From JAGLQA01 sp023135565 (GTDB lineage Bacteria; Acidobacteriota; Aminicenantia; UBA2199): a stretch of 22,034 nucleotides of DNA. Positions 13,871 to 21,365 of this stretch are shown one piece after another (positions within the stretch are counted from its first letter, which is position 1; each line of letters opens with the position of its first letter). Below the pieces are notes generated by a model. That model searched no databases and was not told where the DNA came from. It saw only the letters and a program-made list of their open reading frames with translations. Made by a program: the position numbers and the translations under genes. The stretch is from the NCBI GenBank assembly GCA_030639305.1, contig DAOWCY010000119.1, positions 1 through 22,034 on the forward strand, written 5' to 3'.

Positions 13871-16800
13871 TCATTTCATCTTTTAATAAACTCAACAATG
13901 CTATGATATTGGTTTTTTTATCTTTTGTCAACTTCGATTTAATCGTTTCCTGTAATTTCTCTGCTCCTTCTACCTTCTCTTTCGGACAACGGAGGATTTT
14001 TTTTTTCAGCCCCCCAACCGAGGAGACAAGCTTAATCTTAAAAAACTCCTCCACTTCGGGGTCGATGGACTGCCCGGCAAATTCACATAAACTGTCTAAC
14101 TCGAAAATAATATCCTTTATTTTTTCATGTAATAGAGGTTCATCCCGGTCCACCATATTTCCGGGCGATTTCCCCAACAAACCCTGGATAAGCGATTTGA
14201 GCCAGGTTTTCCTGTCTTCTATCTCCGAAAACAGCCGGGTATAAAAAGTTTTTTGATGGGGCAGCAGCAAATATTCTTTTATCGAACGAAACCTTTCCTG
14301 CACAACCGTTTTGTAAGCTTCAAAACTTAAATTTTTTGTCCCTAACTCGTTTAATAAAAAACCTTCGATTCGATCTAAAAGTGCGTCGTAACAATTTCTT
14401 AATTCCCTGATTCCTTCCTGCAATTGCCGGACAAAGGTTTCTAAATCCTTTCCCGGGCCGGATAGACCGGAAATGGAAAAACCCAATGCCCGGGGTAAAT
14501 CCTCGAAAAATGTTTTTTCCGGTTCCCTGGCAGAGGACAGCGCATCTCTTAGGGCCATGGCATTACGTGACAGTCTTTCGGTTTGTTTGGTGTACTCCGG
14601 CAAGCCGGTATAAAATACCAGGAAAGGACGTATGGTCTCGATAAATACCGAATTGGTAAAAGCGTCCCGGCTGTCCTGCTTAACGATCATCCGGTACCTG
14701 TTAAACAAATCGATCCTGACGCCGTCTACATCAAACGCCTTAATGCTGTACTTTTGAGGCTTCCGGGTGAGCAATTGCAGCGTTTCTAAATTCAAGTGGG
14801 GCACATAAATGTCAGCGGAAAAAAGCGCGTAATCATCTCTTTTTATGAAAAAATAAAGGGGCAGCCAGAATTCAACAAAGCCATTTTTCAGCTTAAAGGG
14901 CTTGCCGGTTAATGTCTCTATCAAATCGGCGGCATTTCTTTTGTGTTTCCGGGTTGAATACAAAAAGTTTTCGCAGGCTTCCCATAATTCCAGGAATGAG
15001 GGGGCTGCCGGTTTATCCAGGGTCATGGAAAATTCTAATTCTTTCTGAATCCCGGTTTCCTTGAGCAAACTAAGATATATGGCTTTCTCAGGTGGATACT
15101 TATTCCCGGGAAAACCTAAATCCTTTTCACGCCAATGGTTTACCAGGTGGTGAAAAAAGTTTTTCCTGGCTGAAGAGATGGTCCCGGAGAGCTTATGGCG
15201 GTTAATCAATTCATTGAGAAACAGGGGCGTATGAGGGTAGATTTTTTCACAAATCGAAGATAGGAGCCGGTTAAATTCTCTTTTGCTTTTTATGCTTTGC
15301 ACTTGACCGTTAAATATCCAGGTGATGTCTTTAGATTCATAGAGATGATTCATCATTTTTTTATTCAACTCATCGACAAGGTGAGCAAGGATGGTCTTGA
15401 GTTCCTTTTGAGCCACCCGGTCGTCGGGATGGATATTTATGACATGTTTAATCTTTTCGATCTCCAACAATATCTCTTTGATCTCGCCGGGCTTTTGAAA
15501 TAAGCCGAATAATATTGCTTCGCGGCAGTTTCCAGATAAACCGAGTATAGATTCGTTTTCTAATTCAGGGTTAAAAACAAGATTTATAATTCCATCTGTT
15601 TCACCTGTAGGTACTTCTCGAACCGGTTCCATGGATAGGCGGAAGGAGAAAAAACGCGGGGTTCCAAGTTTGAAATATACGGCCCTGGCCATTAAATGGG
15701 GGAAATAAAAATATTCCTGTAATTTGTGCGCAGTGTCACCTGGGAGATCCACAGACGAGCCTGCCCGCCTGATTTCCATATCGATATCTAAGTCCGTTCC
15801 CTCGAATAGTACAAAGCATCTATTAAATTCCCGGTAGCGGATAATTTTCCTGTTTTTTAACTGCTCGATGATTTGTCCGGGGTCTTTTATCCCCAGGGAA
15901 ATATTCCCGTACTTCAAAAGAAATGCTTCATCGATGGCTGCTGCTTTCGAGGCAAATATGTTTAACAAACCGATAGTTTTGATTAATTTAGCCGCATCGA
16001 AATGTTTATCCCCCAAAAAAGGTTCCGCCCGTTCCAGGGCGCTGCGCACTGCGGTCCACTGGAGGTAATCGGGGTTGTATTTGGTAAACAGGTAGTAATA
16101 AAAATCCCGGATTAAATAGTCGTACACGCAGCCGATGTGGTAGAATGATTCTTTAAGTTCTTTTATATTCTCGATGCCCGTTTCACCCCGGGAGGCCAGG
16201 AAAGTAAATAGAGAACGCTCGTTCTGACCGTATTTTTGCAGCGCCCGGGTTAAAAGGGCCGCGGACAACATGTCCAGGGGAAATAGCTTTTTAGCCAATT
16301 CATCTATTAAAGAATTATCAAATGGAAAAGCCTGTGATTCTTTGATAGCTGCCGATAAACCGCCGAGTTTTATGGGTTCCGGGCCGCCCGTCTCCCCTGA
16401 TAAACATGCCGCTGCCAGGAACAATAACTGTTCTACGGGTTCACTAAAAGCGATTTCTTTAAACCTTCCCTTCACTTTCTCCCATTCCAGCCGCTGGCCG
16501 GTACTTAAACCCCGGGTATAGGCATCGAAATTTTGGTGTAAAGTGACAATTAATAAGATGTTTTTATCGGTGTCATTTGCAAATTCAGCTATTTTTTGGA
16601 GGGAATATAATTCTTCTTCCGGGTTATTTTTGGCGGCATATTCCAGGAATTTCCCGAACTCATCGATCAATATAATTAATCCTTCATTTTCCCGGCGGCA
16701 TTTTGAATACAACCGCTGAAGAGCATCCAGTACCCGGCTGCCGTCCTCTTCAGACCGGAGCGCCGAACCGAAAGATTTAAGAATAGATCGATAATCTCCT

Positions 16801-17084
16801 ACAATCTTTAAAAATTTATACCCACTCCCATTTTTCGAGGTACCGGGGAAATTCTTAGAAAAGAATCGCTCTCCCTTGAGGTGTTTCTCAAGAGCCCATA
16901 AAAACAAAGATTTACCTGTGCCATAACTGCCGATAACATTAAAAGAGTGAAAGCCGGAGGAGTAATTATCGGCCAATTGCTTGAATACAGATTCCGTGTT
17001 AGGGGTTGGAATATAGCTAAGTTCTTTTTCTTCGTCTCGTAAAATATTAATCGAAGGTGTAAATTTAATCCCGGTAGTAATCAT
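13860..17084 (-). CDS. sspC: Large P-loop ATPase, SspC-like subunit of the phosphorothioation module
   Basis: 1074 residues. Walker A GSYGTGKS (52-59) is preceded by HSFNVI, and Walker B LIILIDEFGK (136-145) has Asp141/Glu142, giving an AAA+/STAND-like N-terminal ATPase. The rest is a long, mostly helical region without recognised motifs; no helicase or nuclease signature is visible. In the SspABCD system, SspC is the ATPase that works with the SspB nickase and SspD to place sulfur in one strand; position between DUF4007 and PP-loop genes matches that order. The start overlaps the DUF4007 gene by 20 bp (ATGATTACTACCGGGATTAA read in two frames) and its end overlaps the next gene by 11 bp, so the three proteins are probably made in fixed proportion. 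BrxC-like or other defence ATPases are alternatives if the neighbours are ignored. Confidence 0.75.
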   Translation of the reverse strand: MITTGIKFTPSINILRDEEKELSYIPTPNTESVFKQLADNYSSGFHSFNVIGSYGTGKSLFLWALEKHLKGERFFSKNFPGTSKNGSGYKFLKIVGDYRSILKSFGSALRSEEDGSRVLDALQRLYSKCRRENEGLIILIDEFGKFLEYAAKNNPEEELYSLQKIAEFANDTDKNILLIVTLHQNFDAYTRGLSTGQRLEWEKVKGRFKEIAFSEPVEQLLFLAAACLSGETGGPEPIKLGGLSAAIKESQAFPFDNSLIDELAKKLFPLDMLSAALLTRALQKYGQNERSLFTFLASRGETGIENIKELKESFYHIGCVYDYLIRDFYYYLFTKYNPDYLQWTAVRSALERAEPFLGDKHFDAAKLIKTIGLLNIFASKAAAIDEAFLLKYGNISLGIKDPGQIIEQLKNRKIIRYREFNRCFVLFEGTDLDIDMEIRRAGSSVDLPGDTAHKLQEYFYFPHLMARAVYFKLGTPRFFSFRLSMEPVREVPTGETDGIINLVFNPELENESILGLSGNCREAILFGLFQKPGEIKEILLEIEKIKHVINIHPDDRVAQKELKTILAHLVDELNKKMMNHLYESKDITWIFNGQVQSIKSKREFNRLLSSICEKIYPHTPLFLNELINRHKLSGTISSARKNFFHHLVNHWREKDLGFPGNKYPPEKAIYLSLLKETGIQKELEFSMTLDKPAAPSFLELWEACENFLYSTRKHKRNAADLIETLTGKPFKLKNGFVEFWLPLYFFIKRDDYALFSADIYVPHLNLETLQLLTRKPQKYSIKAFDVDGVRIDLFNRYRMIVKQDSRDAFTNSVFIETIRPFLVFYTGLPEYTKQTERLSRNAMALRDALSSAREPEKTFFEDLPRALGFSISGLSGPGKDLETFVRQLQEGIRELRNCYDALLDRIEGFLLNELGTKNLSFEAYKTVVQERFRSIKEYLLLPHQKTFYTRLFSEIEDRKTWLKSLIQGLLGKSPGNMVDRDEPLLHEKIKDIIFELDSLCEFAGQSIDPEVEEFFKIKLVSSVGGLKKKILRCPKEKVEGAEKLQETIKSKLTKDKKTNIIALLSLLKDEMNDE

Positions 17085-17931
17085 CTAACACAGCCCATTT
17101 ATCTAATTTTTCTTTAAATTGAATTTCCCGGACGCCTGAGTCGTTGTAATAAACGATGCTTTTGTATCGGTCTTGAAGTTTCCTGATTTTTTTTGTTAAA
17201 CCGTTGCTATTTATAGCAAAGATATTCCCCACACTGTTATAATCAAAAAGAAGCGTATTAAAAGAAATCGATTCTCCGTAAGAAGCGTTATCCAGGATTG
17301 CAAAAAGAATCACTGCTCCGGGGATATTTTCCCTTTCCGAGCTGATGATCCTGTACCAATTTGACTTTTCTTCGGTTCTTATTATCTCCTCTACAAGGTC
17401 ACTCTCCACTAATAGCCCTGAGAAATTATCTTCGATGTCGCTGGAGATTCCTTTTGGTTTTAAATAGGTTCTCAAAAATACGGAAGTATCTTTCTTCACT
17501 GTATTTTCATTGAAAGAGGTTTTGTTTTCGGCACATTTTATCTTGATAAACCGGGCTATATGCTCTTTAGTAAACTCTACCCTCTCTTTTCGGAATTCAT
17601 TAAAAATTAGAGAATAGATTGAAGCAAAGTTGTTCTTTATCAAATAATAATGCAGCAGCCAGAGGGTGGCCGGATCTTCTATATATGGATCCTTTCCCAC
17701 TGTACCGAAAACATAACCGGCAAATTCGCTCACTTCTTTGCGCGAATCGATCAGGTTAAAAGCAGTCATCCAATATTGAATAGCGCTCAACATGTTTTTC
17801 CCAACCCCCAAATGAACAACGCCATCGGGTTGACTGAATTTATTCCCGCTCCTCAAATAATCATAGCCTTTTTTCAACCAGAGCAATCTACAATAGAAAG
17901 ATTCATGCCCGGAAAAGTTCAACCGGTTCAT
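17065..17931 (-). CDS. sspB: DUF4007 protein, SspB-like DNA-nicking subunit
   Basis: 288 residues. The start MNRLNFSGHESFYCR followed by WLKKGYD, PDGVVHLGVGKNM (35-47) and IQYWMTAFNLI is the DUF4007 pattern (SGHE then LGVGKNM). DUF4007 proteins are typically found next to PAPS-reductase-family genes in DNA phosphorothioation loci, and the SspB nickase is, to my knowledge, of this type. SspB nicks DNA so that sulfur can be inserted on one strand. The C-terminal half is a Lys/Glu-rich unclassified region. It is the first clear gene of the five-gene operon. The ATG at 17931 shares its A with the TAA of a 91-codon ORF upstream; the ribosome site is weak (TGGA). The nicking function is inferred from the family and context, since no nuclease motif is obvious to me. 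Confidence 0.8.
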   Translation of the reverse strand: MNRLNFSGHESFYCRLLWLKKGYDYLRSGNKFSQPDGVVHLGVGKNMLSAIQYWMTAFNLIDSRKEVSEFAGYVFGTVGKDPYIEDPATLWLLHYYLIKNNFASIYSLIFNEFRKERVEFTKEHIARFIKIKCAENKTSFNENTVKKDTSVFLRTYLKPKGISSDIEDNFSGLLVESDLVEEIIRTEEKSNWYRIISSERENIPGAVILFAILDNASYGESISFNTLLFDYNSVGNIFAINSNGLTKKIRKLQDRYKSIVYYNDSGVREIQFKEKLDKWAVLDDYYRD

Positions 17932-18206
17932 TATTCCAGCCCATCTATACTGCCGCTGGGGAGAAATCCCGTTTTTTTGCGTAGATTTTCTAAAGGTAAA
18001 GAAACTGCTTCAATTCCCCTCACGGGTTGACAGGTCAGTCCTACCGTCGTAAGATTATACGTATACCGATTTATTGGCTGATAACCCATTCTATTCAGTG
18101 CTAAATTTTTCATTTTAATTATACCGAGTGCAAAGTATAACATAAACTCTCCATTTTTTGAAAGAGTAAATCGCTTATCCTGATCAGTAATAATTTTTTT
18201 TCCCAC
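17931..18206 (-). CDS. Doubtful 91-codon ORF abutting the SspB-like gene
   Basis: A GTG-started frame of 91 codons that ends in TAATG, its stop overlapping the start of the DUF4007 gene, as coupled genes do. The C-terminal part (VRGIEAVSLPLENLRKK, GFLPSGSIDGLE) has a protein-like composition; the N-terminal part does not, and overlaps another frame (18119-18355) that looks more coding-like. There is no good ribosome site at 18206. It may be the 3' end of a decayed gene, or simply the operon leader. I do not recognise it. Confidence 0.25.
   Translation of the reverse strand: MGKKIITDQDKRFTLSKNGEFMLYFALGIIKMKNLALNRMGYQPINRYTYNLTTVGLTCQPVRGIEAVSLPLENLRKKTGFLPSGSIDGLE
18054..18123 (-). promoter_or_regulatory. 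Candidate promoter region of the Ssp-like operon
   Basis: Two consensus TATAAT hexamers on the minus strand (18123-18118 and 18059-18054) lie upstream of the operon. The first has a poor -35 (TTTATG, 17-bp spacing); the second has no clear -35. Either would give an untranslated leader of roughly 115-185 nt if the 91-codon ORF is not translated. Confidence 0.3.
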
Positions 18207-18300
18207 CCGTCCAATTGGGGGCCGGAATTTTCGATATCCTGGGAGAACAAATCTTTTTGGTCAACCTGGTCGGAAATGTACTTCCCGGCCCCTTCTCGGC
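18119..18300 (-). pseudogene. Probable gene fragment, helical protein remnant
   Basis: This frame encodes REGAGKYISDQVDQKDLFSQ followed by a helical stretch with GWEKKLLLIRISDLL. The amphipathic composition looks genuinely coding, but there is no start codon with a ribosome site, and it ends soon after QKMESL. Both ends look broken: upstream it meets the promoter of the plus-strand remnant at 18373, and downstream it meets the DUF4007 leader. The family is not recognised. Confidence 0.35.
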
Positions 18301-18334
18301 TGCGGGCAAGCGCCCGCTTTGTGACAAAATGTGG

Positions 18335-18366
18335 TATAATATAACTTAAAATCAAAAAAAAGGAGG
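18335..18366 (+). promoter_or_regulatory. Extended -10 promoter and strong ribosome site of a truncated plus-strand gene
   Basis: TGGTATAAT (TATAAT 18335-18340, with the TGn extension) is followed by AGGAGG (18361-18366) six bases before an ATG at 18373. No good -35 is present; the extended -10 would compensate. A GCGGGC-AAGC-GCCCGC hairpin (18302-18317) lies just upstream. Confidence 0.45.
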
Positions 18367-20823
18367 TTTCATATGAAAAAAATGATAACCATATTGATCC
18401 TGTCGGGGTGCTTGATTACCGGCGCTGTTTTGATGCCTTTTTGGCCTGACCCTTTTTTTTTCGTTTTCGCCGGGGGGCAGGTTCTCTTTTAAATAGCGGG
18501 TGAGCAGTTCAAAAAGATGACGGCTGGTGTTTTCTCCTTCACGGATGCTGTGCGAACGGTTGGGATAAGACATCATGGTAAAGTGTTTATTATAGGCGAT
18601 CAATTCATTAACCAATGCTTCGAAACCCTGGTAATGACAATTATCGTCCCCGGTGCCGTGCACGATCAGCAGGCTGCCTTTTAAACGGTGGGCATGGGTG
18701 ATGGGCGAACCTTCTTTGTAACCTGTGGCATTATCCGCGGGCAAACCCATATAACGTTCCTGGTAAATGGTGTCATAAAACCGCTGGTTAGGGACCGCGG
18801 CGATGCACATGGCGGTACGATAAAGTTCAGGGTAACGAAAAATGGCGTTAAGACTCATGGAGCCGCCGCCGCTCCAACCCCAGATGCCGATCCGGGCTGC
18901 ATCCACATAGGGGAATTTGGCAGTGATGGCTTTTAGCGCGGCGGCCTGGTCCGCTGAGGCCAGTATCCCGATTTGCCGGTAGATGCATTTACGCCACTGC
19001 CGCCCACGGGGGGCGGATGTGCCGCGATTGTCGATACTCATTACGATATAGCCCTGCTGGGTCAACAGCAAGTGCCACAAATAATTGTTCCCGCCCCACC
19101 TGTCTAAAACCGTCTGCCCCCAGGGTTCACCATACACATACAAAAGAACCGGGTATTTTTCCCCGGGGTCGAAATTCGCGGGTTTCATGCACCAGCAGTC
19201 CAAAAGCACGCCGCCGCCGATGTCGATGCGAAAGAAACCGGCGGCGCCTTTTTTGAGAGTTTCGACTTTCTTTTTAAGTTGGGTATTGGCCTCTAAGGTG
19301 CGCACTTTCCGGTGGGAAGGGAGGCGCACTAAGTCGGTGACGGTTGGCTGGCCGAAGGCGGAATAAGTATGAAACGCCCATTTTGCGCCGGGAGATATTT
19401 GATAACCGTGGGTGCCGGGTTGATTCGCGGGGGTAATGCGTTCCGCTTTCCCCGTGCCGTCTAAGCGGGAACGGTACAAATACCGCTGGGCAGCGTTTTG
19501 GGGCGAGGCGATATAGTAAAGCCAGCCGCCTTTTTTTTCTATGCCTTCTATGCTGATGACATCGAAATCTCCCGGGGTAATGGCTTTTACTTTTTCACCG
19601 TTTCGCGAAACGCGGTACACATGTTTCCAGCCATCTTTTTCGCTGACAAAGGTAAAGCTTTTCCCTTTGTCCAACCACTCTAAATCGTCACAAACTTCCA
19701 CCCAGGTGTCGTCGCTGTCGGTGAAAACCGTGCGCACTTTCCCGGTATGAATATTGCCCAACGTCACCCGGTTGGTGTTTTGCAGCCGGTTCAAATGTTG
19801 GAGAACGATCTCTTCGGAACTTTCCGCCCATTCCATGCGGGCGATGTAGTGATTGCGGGGATCGCCCGGGGTCTCGAACCAGCGGGTTTTTCCGCCCCGG
19901 GAAGCGATTACGCCCACGCGGCAGGCGGAGTTGGTTTCGCCGGGTTTGGGGTAAGGAAAAGTGATGAGTTCGGGGTAGAGGTTTGCGCTGCTATCCGGGG
20001 CGGCTTTTGTTTTTTCTTGAGGGGTTTCAAATTTTGGGAGAGTCTTTTTGTCCTTTTTTTTAGGCAGCGGGCCGGTATTGTTGATCATATGGAAATTTTT
20101 TACCCCGGAACTATCCAACTGCCAGTATGCGATAAACTTGCCGTCGGGGCTCCAGCGAAAACCGTCCCGGAGGGAGAACTCTTCTTCGTACACCCAGTCG
20201 AAAGTGCCGTTGATAAGGGTTTTTGAACCATCGGCGGTTAGTTGGATAATGCTCATGTCTTCCAGGTCCTGGACAAAAATATTGTTTTTGCACACATAGC
20301 CCACCCGGTCGCTTTGTGGTGAAAACTTTGCGAACATCAGGGTAGAGGGTTCCGCGTTGCCGCCCAATTTTTGCAGTTTCCAATTTTGCAGGTTCAGCAC
20401 CCAGTAGTCGCCCCTGGTATTTCGCCGCCATACTTTTTTAGTATCGGTAAAAACCAAAAGCAGTTTGCCGTTTTTAGACCATTGATAATCGTCGATTTCA
20501 AGAGGTTCATCGGCGCCGGTGGGGATCAGGCGTTGGGCGGGCACCAGGATTTTCTTTTTGGTGGAGGCCGGGTGATAGAAAACGATATCTTTTCCTTCTT
20601 TTTCCCCGGGTGAGTCTTCGAGGGTGGTGTAACCTTTCTTTTTTTTCAGCCAGCGGGCCGGGCCGAAGGATTTGGATTTAAATTCTTTTTCGGTATAGAT
20701 TCTTTTTAAGTTAAGCAGGGAATTGTCTTTTTTTTCTCCTGCTTGAAGATTTTTTGTTCCCGGTGCGGTTAGGAGAAGTCCCAACAGTATCAGGATAAAG
20801 AAATAATTTTTTTTGTCCAGCAT
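18352..20823 (-). CDS. Dipeptidyl peptidase IV-like S9B serine peptidase
   Basis: 823 residues with an N-terminal signal (MLDKKNYFFILILLGLLLTA), so it is exported. Residues ~35-510 form the eight-bladed DPP IV propeller, with the double-Glu motif DWVYEEEF (209-216) that anchors the substrate N-terminus. The alpha/beta hydrolase follows: GWSGGG (nucleophile Ser651), HGTGDDN (Asp726) and RSHSI (His758). This complete set predicts removal of Xaa-Pro/Ala dipeptides from peptides in the periplasm or at the surface, consistent with a peptide-degrading lifestyle. The ATG at 20823 has GGAGG (20834-20830) upstream. The last 30 or so residues (after LKENLPPGENEK) are basic, Gln/His-rich and read from the antisense of the truncated plus-strand gene, so the native stop has been lost. 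The catalytic core is unaffected. Confidence 0.92.
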   Translation of the reverse strand: MLDKKNYFFILILLGLLLTAPGTKNLQAGEKKDNSLLNLKRIYTEKEFKSKSFGPARWLKKKKGYTTLEDSPGEKEGKDIVFYHPASTKKKILVPAQRLIPTGADEPLEIDDYQWSKNGKLLLVFTDTKKVWRRNTRGDYWVLNLQNWKLQKLGGNAEPSTLMFAKFSPQSDRVGYVCKNNIFVQDLEDMSIIQLTADGSKTLINGTFDWVYEEEFSLRDGFRWSPDGKFIAYWQLDSSGVKNFHMINNTGPLPKKKDKKTLPKFETPQEKTKAAPDSSANLYPELITFPYPKPGETNSACRVGVIASRGGKTRWFETPGDPRNHYIARMEWAESSEEIVLQHLNRLQNTNRVTLGNIHTGKVRTVFTDSDDTWVEVCDDLEWLDKGKSFTFVSEKDGWKHVYRVSRNGEKVKAITPGDFDVISIEGIEKKGGWLYYIASPQNAAQRYLYRSRLDGTGKAERITPANQPGTHGYQISPGAKWAFHTYSAFGQPTVTDLVRLPSHRKVRTLEANTQLKKKVETLKKGAAGFFRIDIGGGVLLDCWCMKPANFDPGEKYPVLLYVYGEPWGQTVLDRWGGNNYLWHLLLTQQGYIVMSIDNRGTSAPRGRQWRKCIYRQIGILASADQAAALKAITAKFPYVDAARIGIWGWSGGGSMSLNAIFRYPELYRTAMCIAAVPNQRFYDTIYQERYMGLPADNATGYKEGSPITHAHRLKGSLLIVHGTGDDNCHYQGFEALVNELIAYNKHFTMMSYPNRSHSIREGENTSRHLFELLTRYLKENLPPGENEKKRVRPKRHQNSAGNQAPRQDQYGYHFFHMKPPFF
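18373..18492 (+). pseudogene. 5' remnant of an exported-protein gene (39 codons)
   Basis: Promoter and AGGAGG ribosome site are intact, and the peptide starts MKKMITILILSGCLITGAVL, a typical export signal, with a Cys at residue 13. After about residue 27 (MPFWPDP) the frame runs into the antisense of the peptidase gene's 3' end and stops at 18492. The most economical reading is a deletion or recombination junction near 18445-18475 that fused the start of this gene head-on to the end of the peptidase gene. A real 39-aa peptide is the alternative. Confidence 0.4.
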
Positions 20824-20884
20824 AGTAAGCCTCCGAAATTACATAAGTTTTAGAAAACAAAGCATACCACGAAAACAACATTAT

Positions 20885-21145
20885 TTTCAAGCCCGCGGCG
20901 CGGGCGGCCTATAAGCGGCTTCGCCGCAGGAAACAGCGTGTGGGCGCCTTTGTTTCTAAAGCCCACCACGTGGTGAGTGCTTTGGATTCTAAATTATAAA
21001 AAGTTTTGGCCCGCGGCGCGGGCACCCTATAAGCGGCTGCGCCGCAAGGAGCAGCGTGTGAGCGCTTCTCGCTTTTAAATAAACAAAAGTTTTGATCAAA
21101 CTTTTTCAAAAGTTTGGCCCCCGGCAGGGCCGCCGGAGGCCGGAG
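20885..21145. repeat. Mosaic repeat cluster, inverted relative to those at 2876 and 5188
   Basis: Contains two copies of a unit CCCGCGGCGCGGG...CTATAAGCGGC(T/C)NCGCCGCA...CAGCGTGTG (starting near 20890 and 21010), CCCACCACGTGGTG (about 20962), AACAAAAGTTTTGATCAAAC (from 21082) and the GGCC/CCGGCAGGGCC palindrome (21115-21140). It occupies most of the 542-bp gap between the peptidase and the TPR-like gene; the remainder is the 21-bp array at 21236-21361. No gene is supported here: the ORF at 20909-21109 is repeat translation. Confidence 0.7.
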
Positions 21146-21235
21146 CGTTTTTAATTCTAAACCTCGTGCGGGCGCGGGCAGGCCACCGTGTTGTTTTGCC
21201 GGCGCTCCCGGTTCGATATGCTGAATAAGAAAAAA

Positions 21236-21361
21236 ATATGCTTGCGGGGATACGCAATATGCTTGACGGGCATAATTCTATACTTCCTACGTTAAAAATT
21301 ATCCTTCCTGCATTAAAAAATATGCTTGCGAAGATAAATGATATGCTTACCGGGCAAGAAC
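21236..21361. repeat. 21-bp tandem repeat array, six units
   Basis: Six contiguous 21-bp units start at 21236, 21257, 21278, 21299, 21320 and 21341 with no spacing error. The core is ATATGCTTGC; units 3 and 4 are diverged (CTATACTTCC, TTATCCTTCC) and share GTTAAAAA/ATTAAAAA tails. A weak seventh unit (ATATGCTG, 21216) precedes at 20 bp. The array abuts the stop codon of the TPR-like gene (21366). Every frame on the minus strand is broken by stops, so it is not currently coding. Confidence 0.75.
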
Positions 21362-21365
21362 CGGC

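Noticed and set aside
17995..18045. CRISPR-repeat-like sequence (minus strand GTGAGGGGAATTGAAGC) upstream of the SspB-like gene
   Set aside because: Only one copy is present, no spacer-repeat periodicity and no cas genes are in the window.
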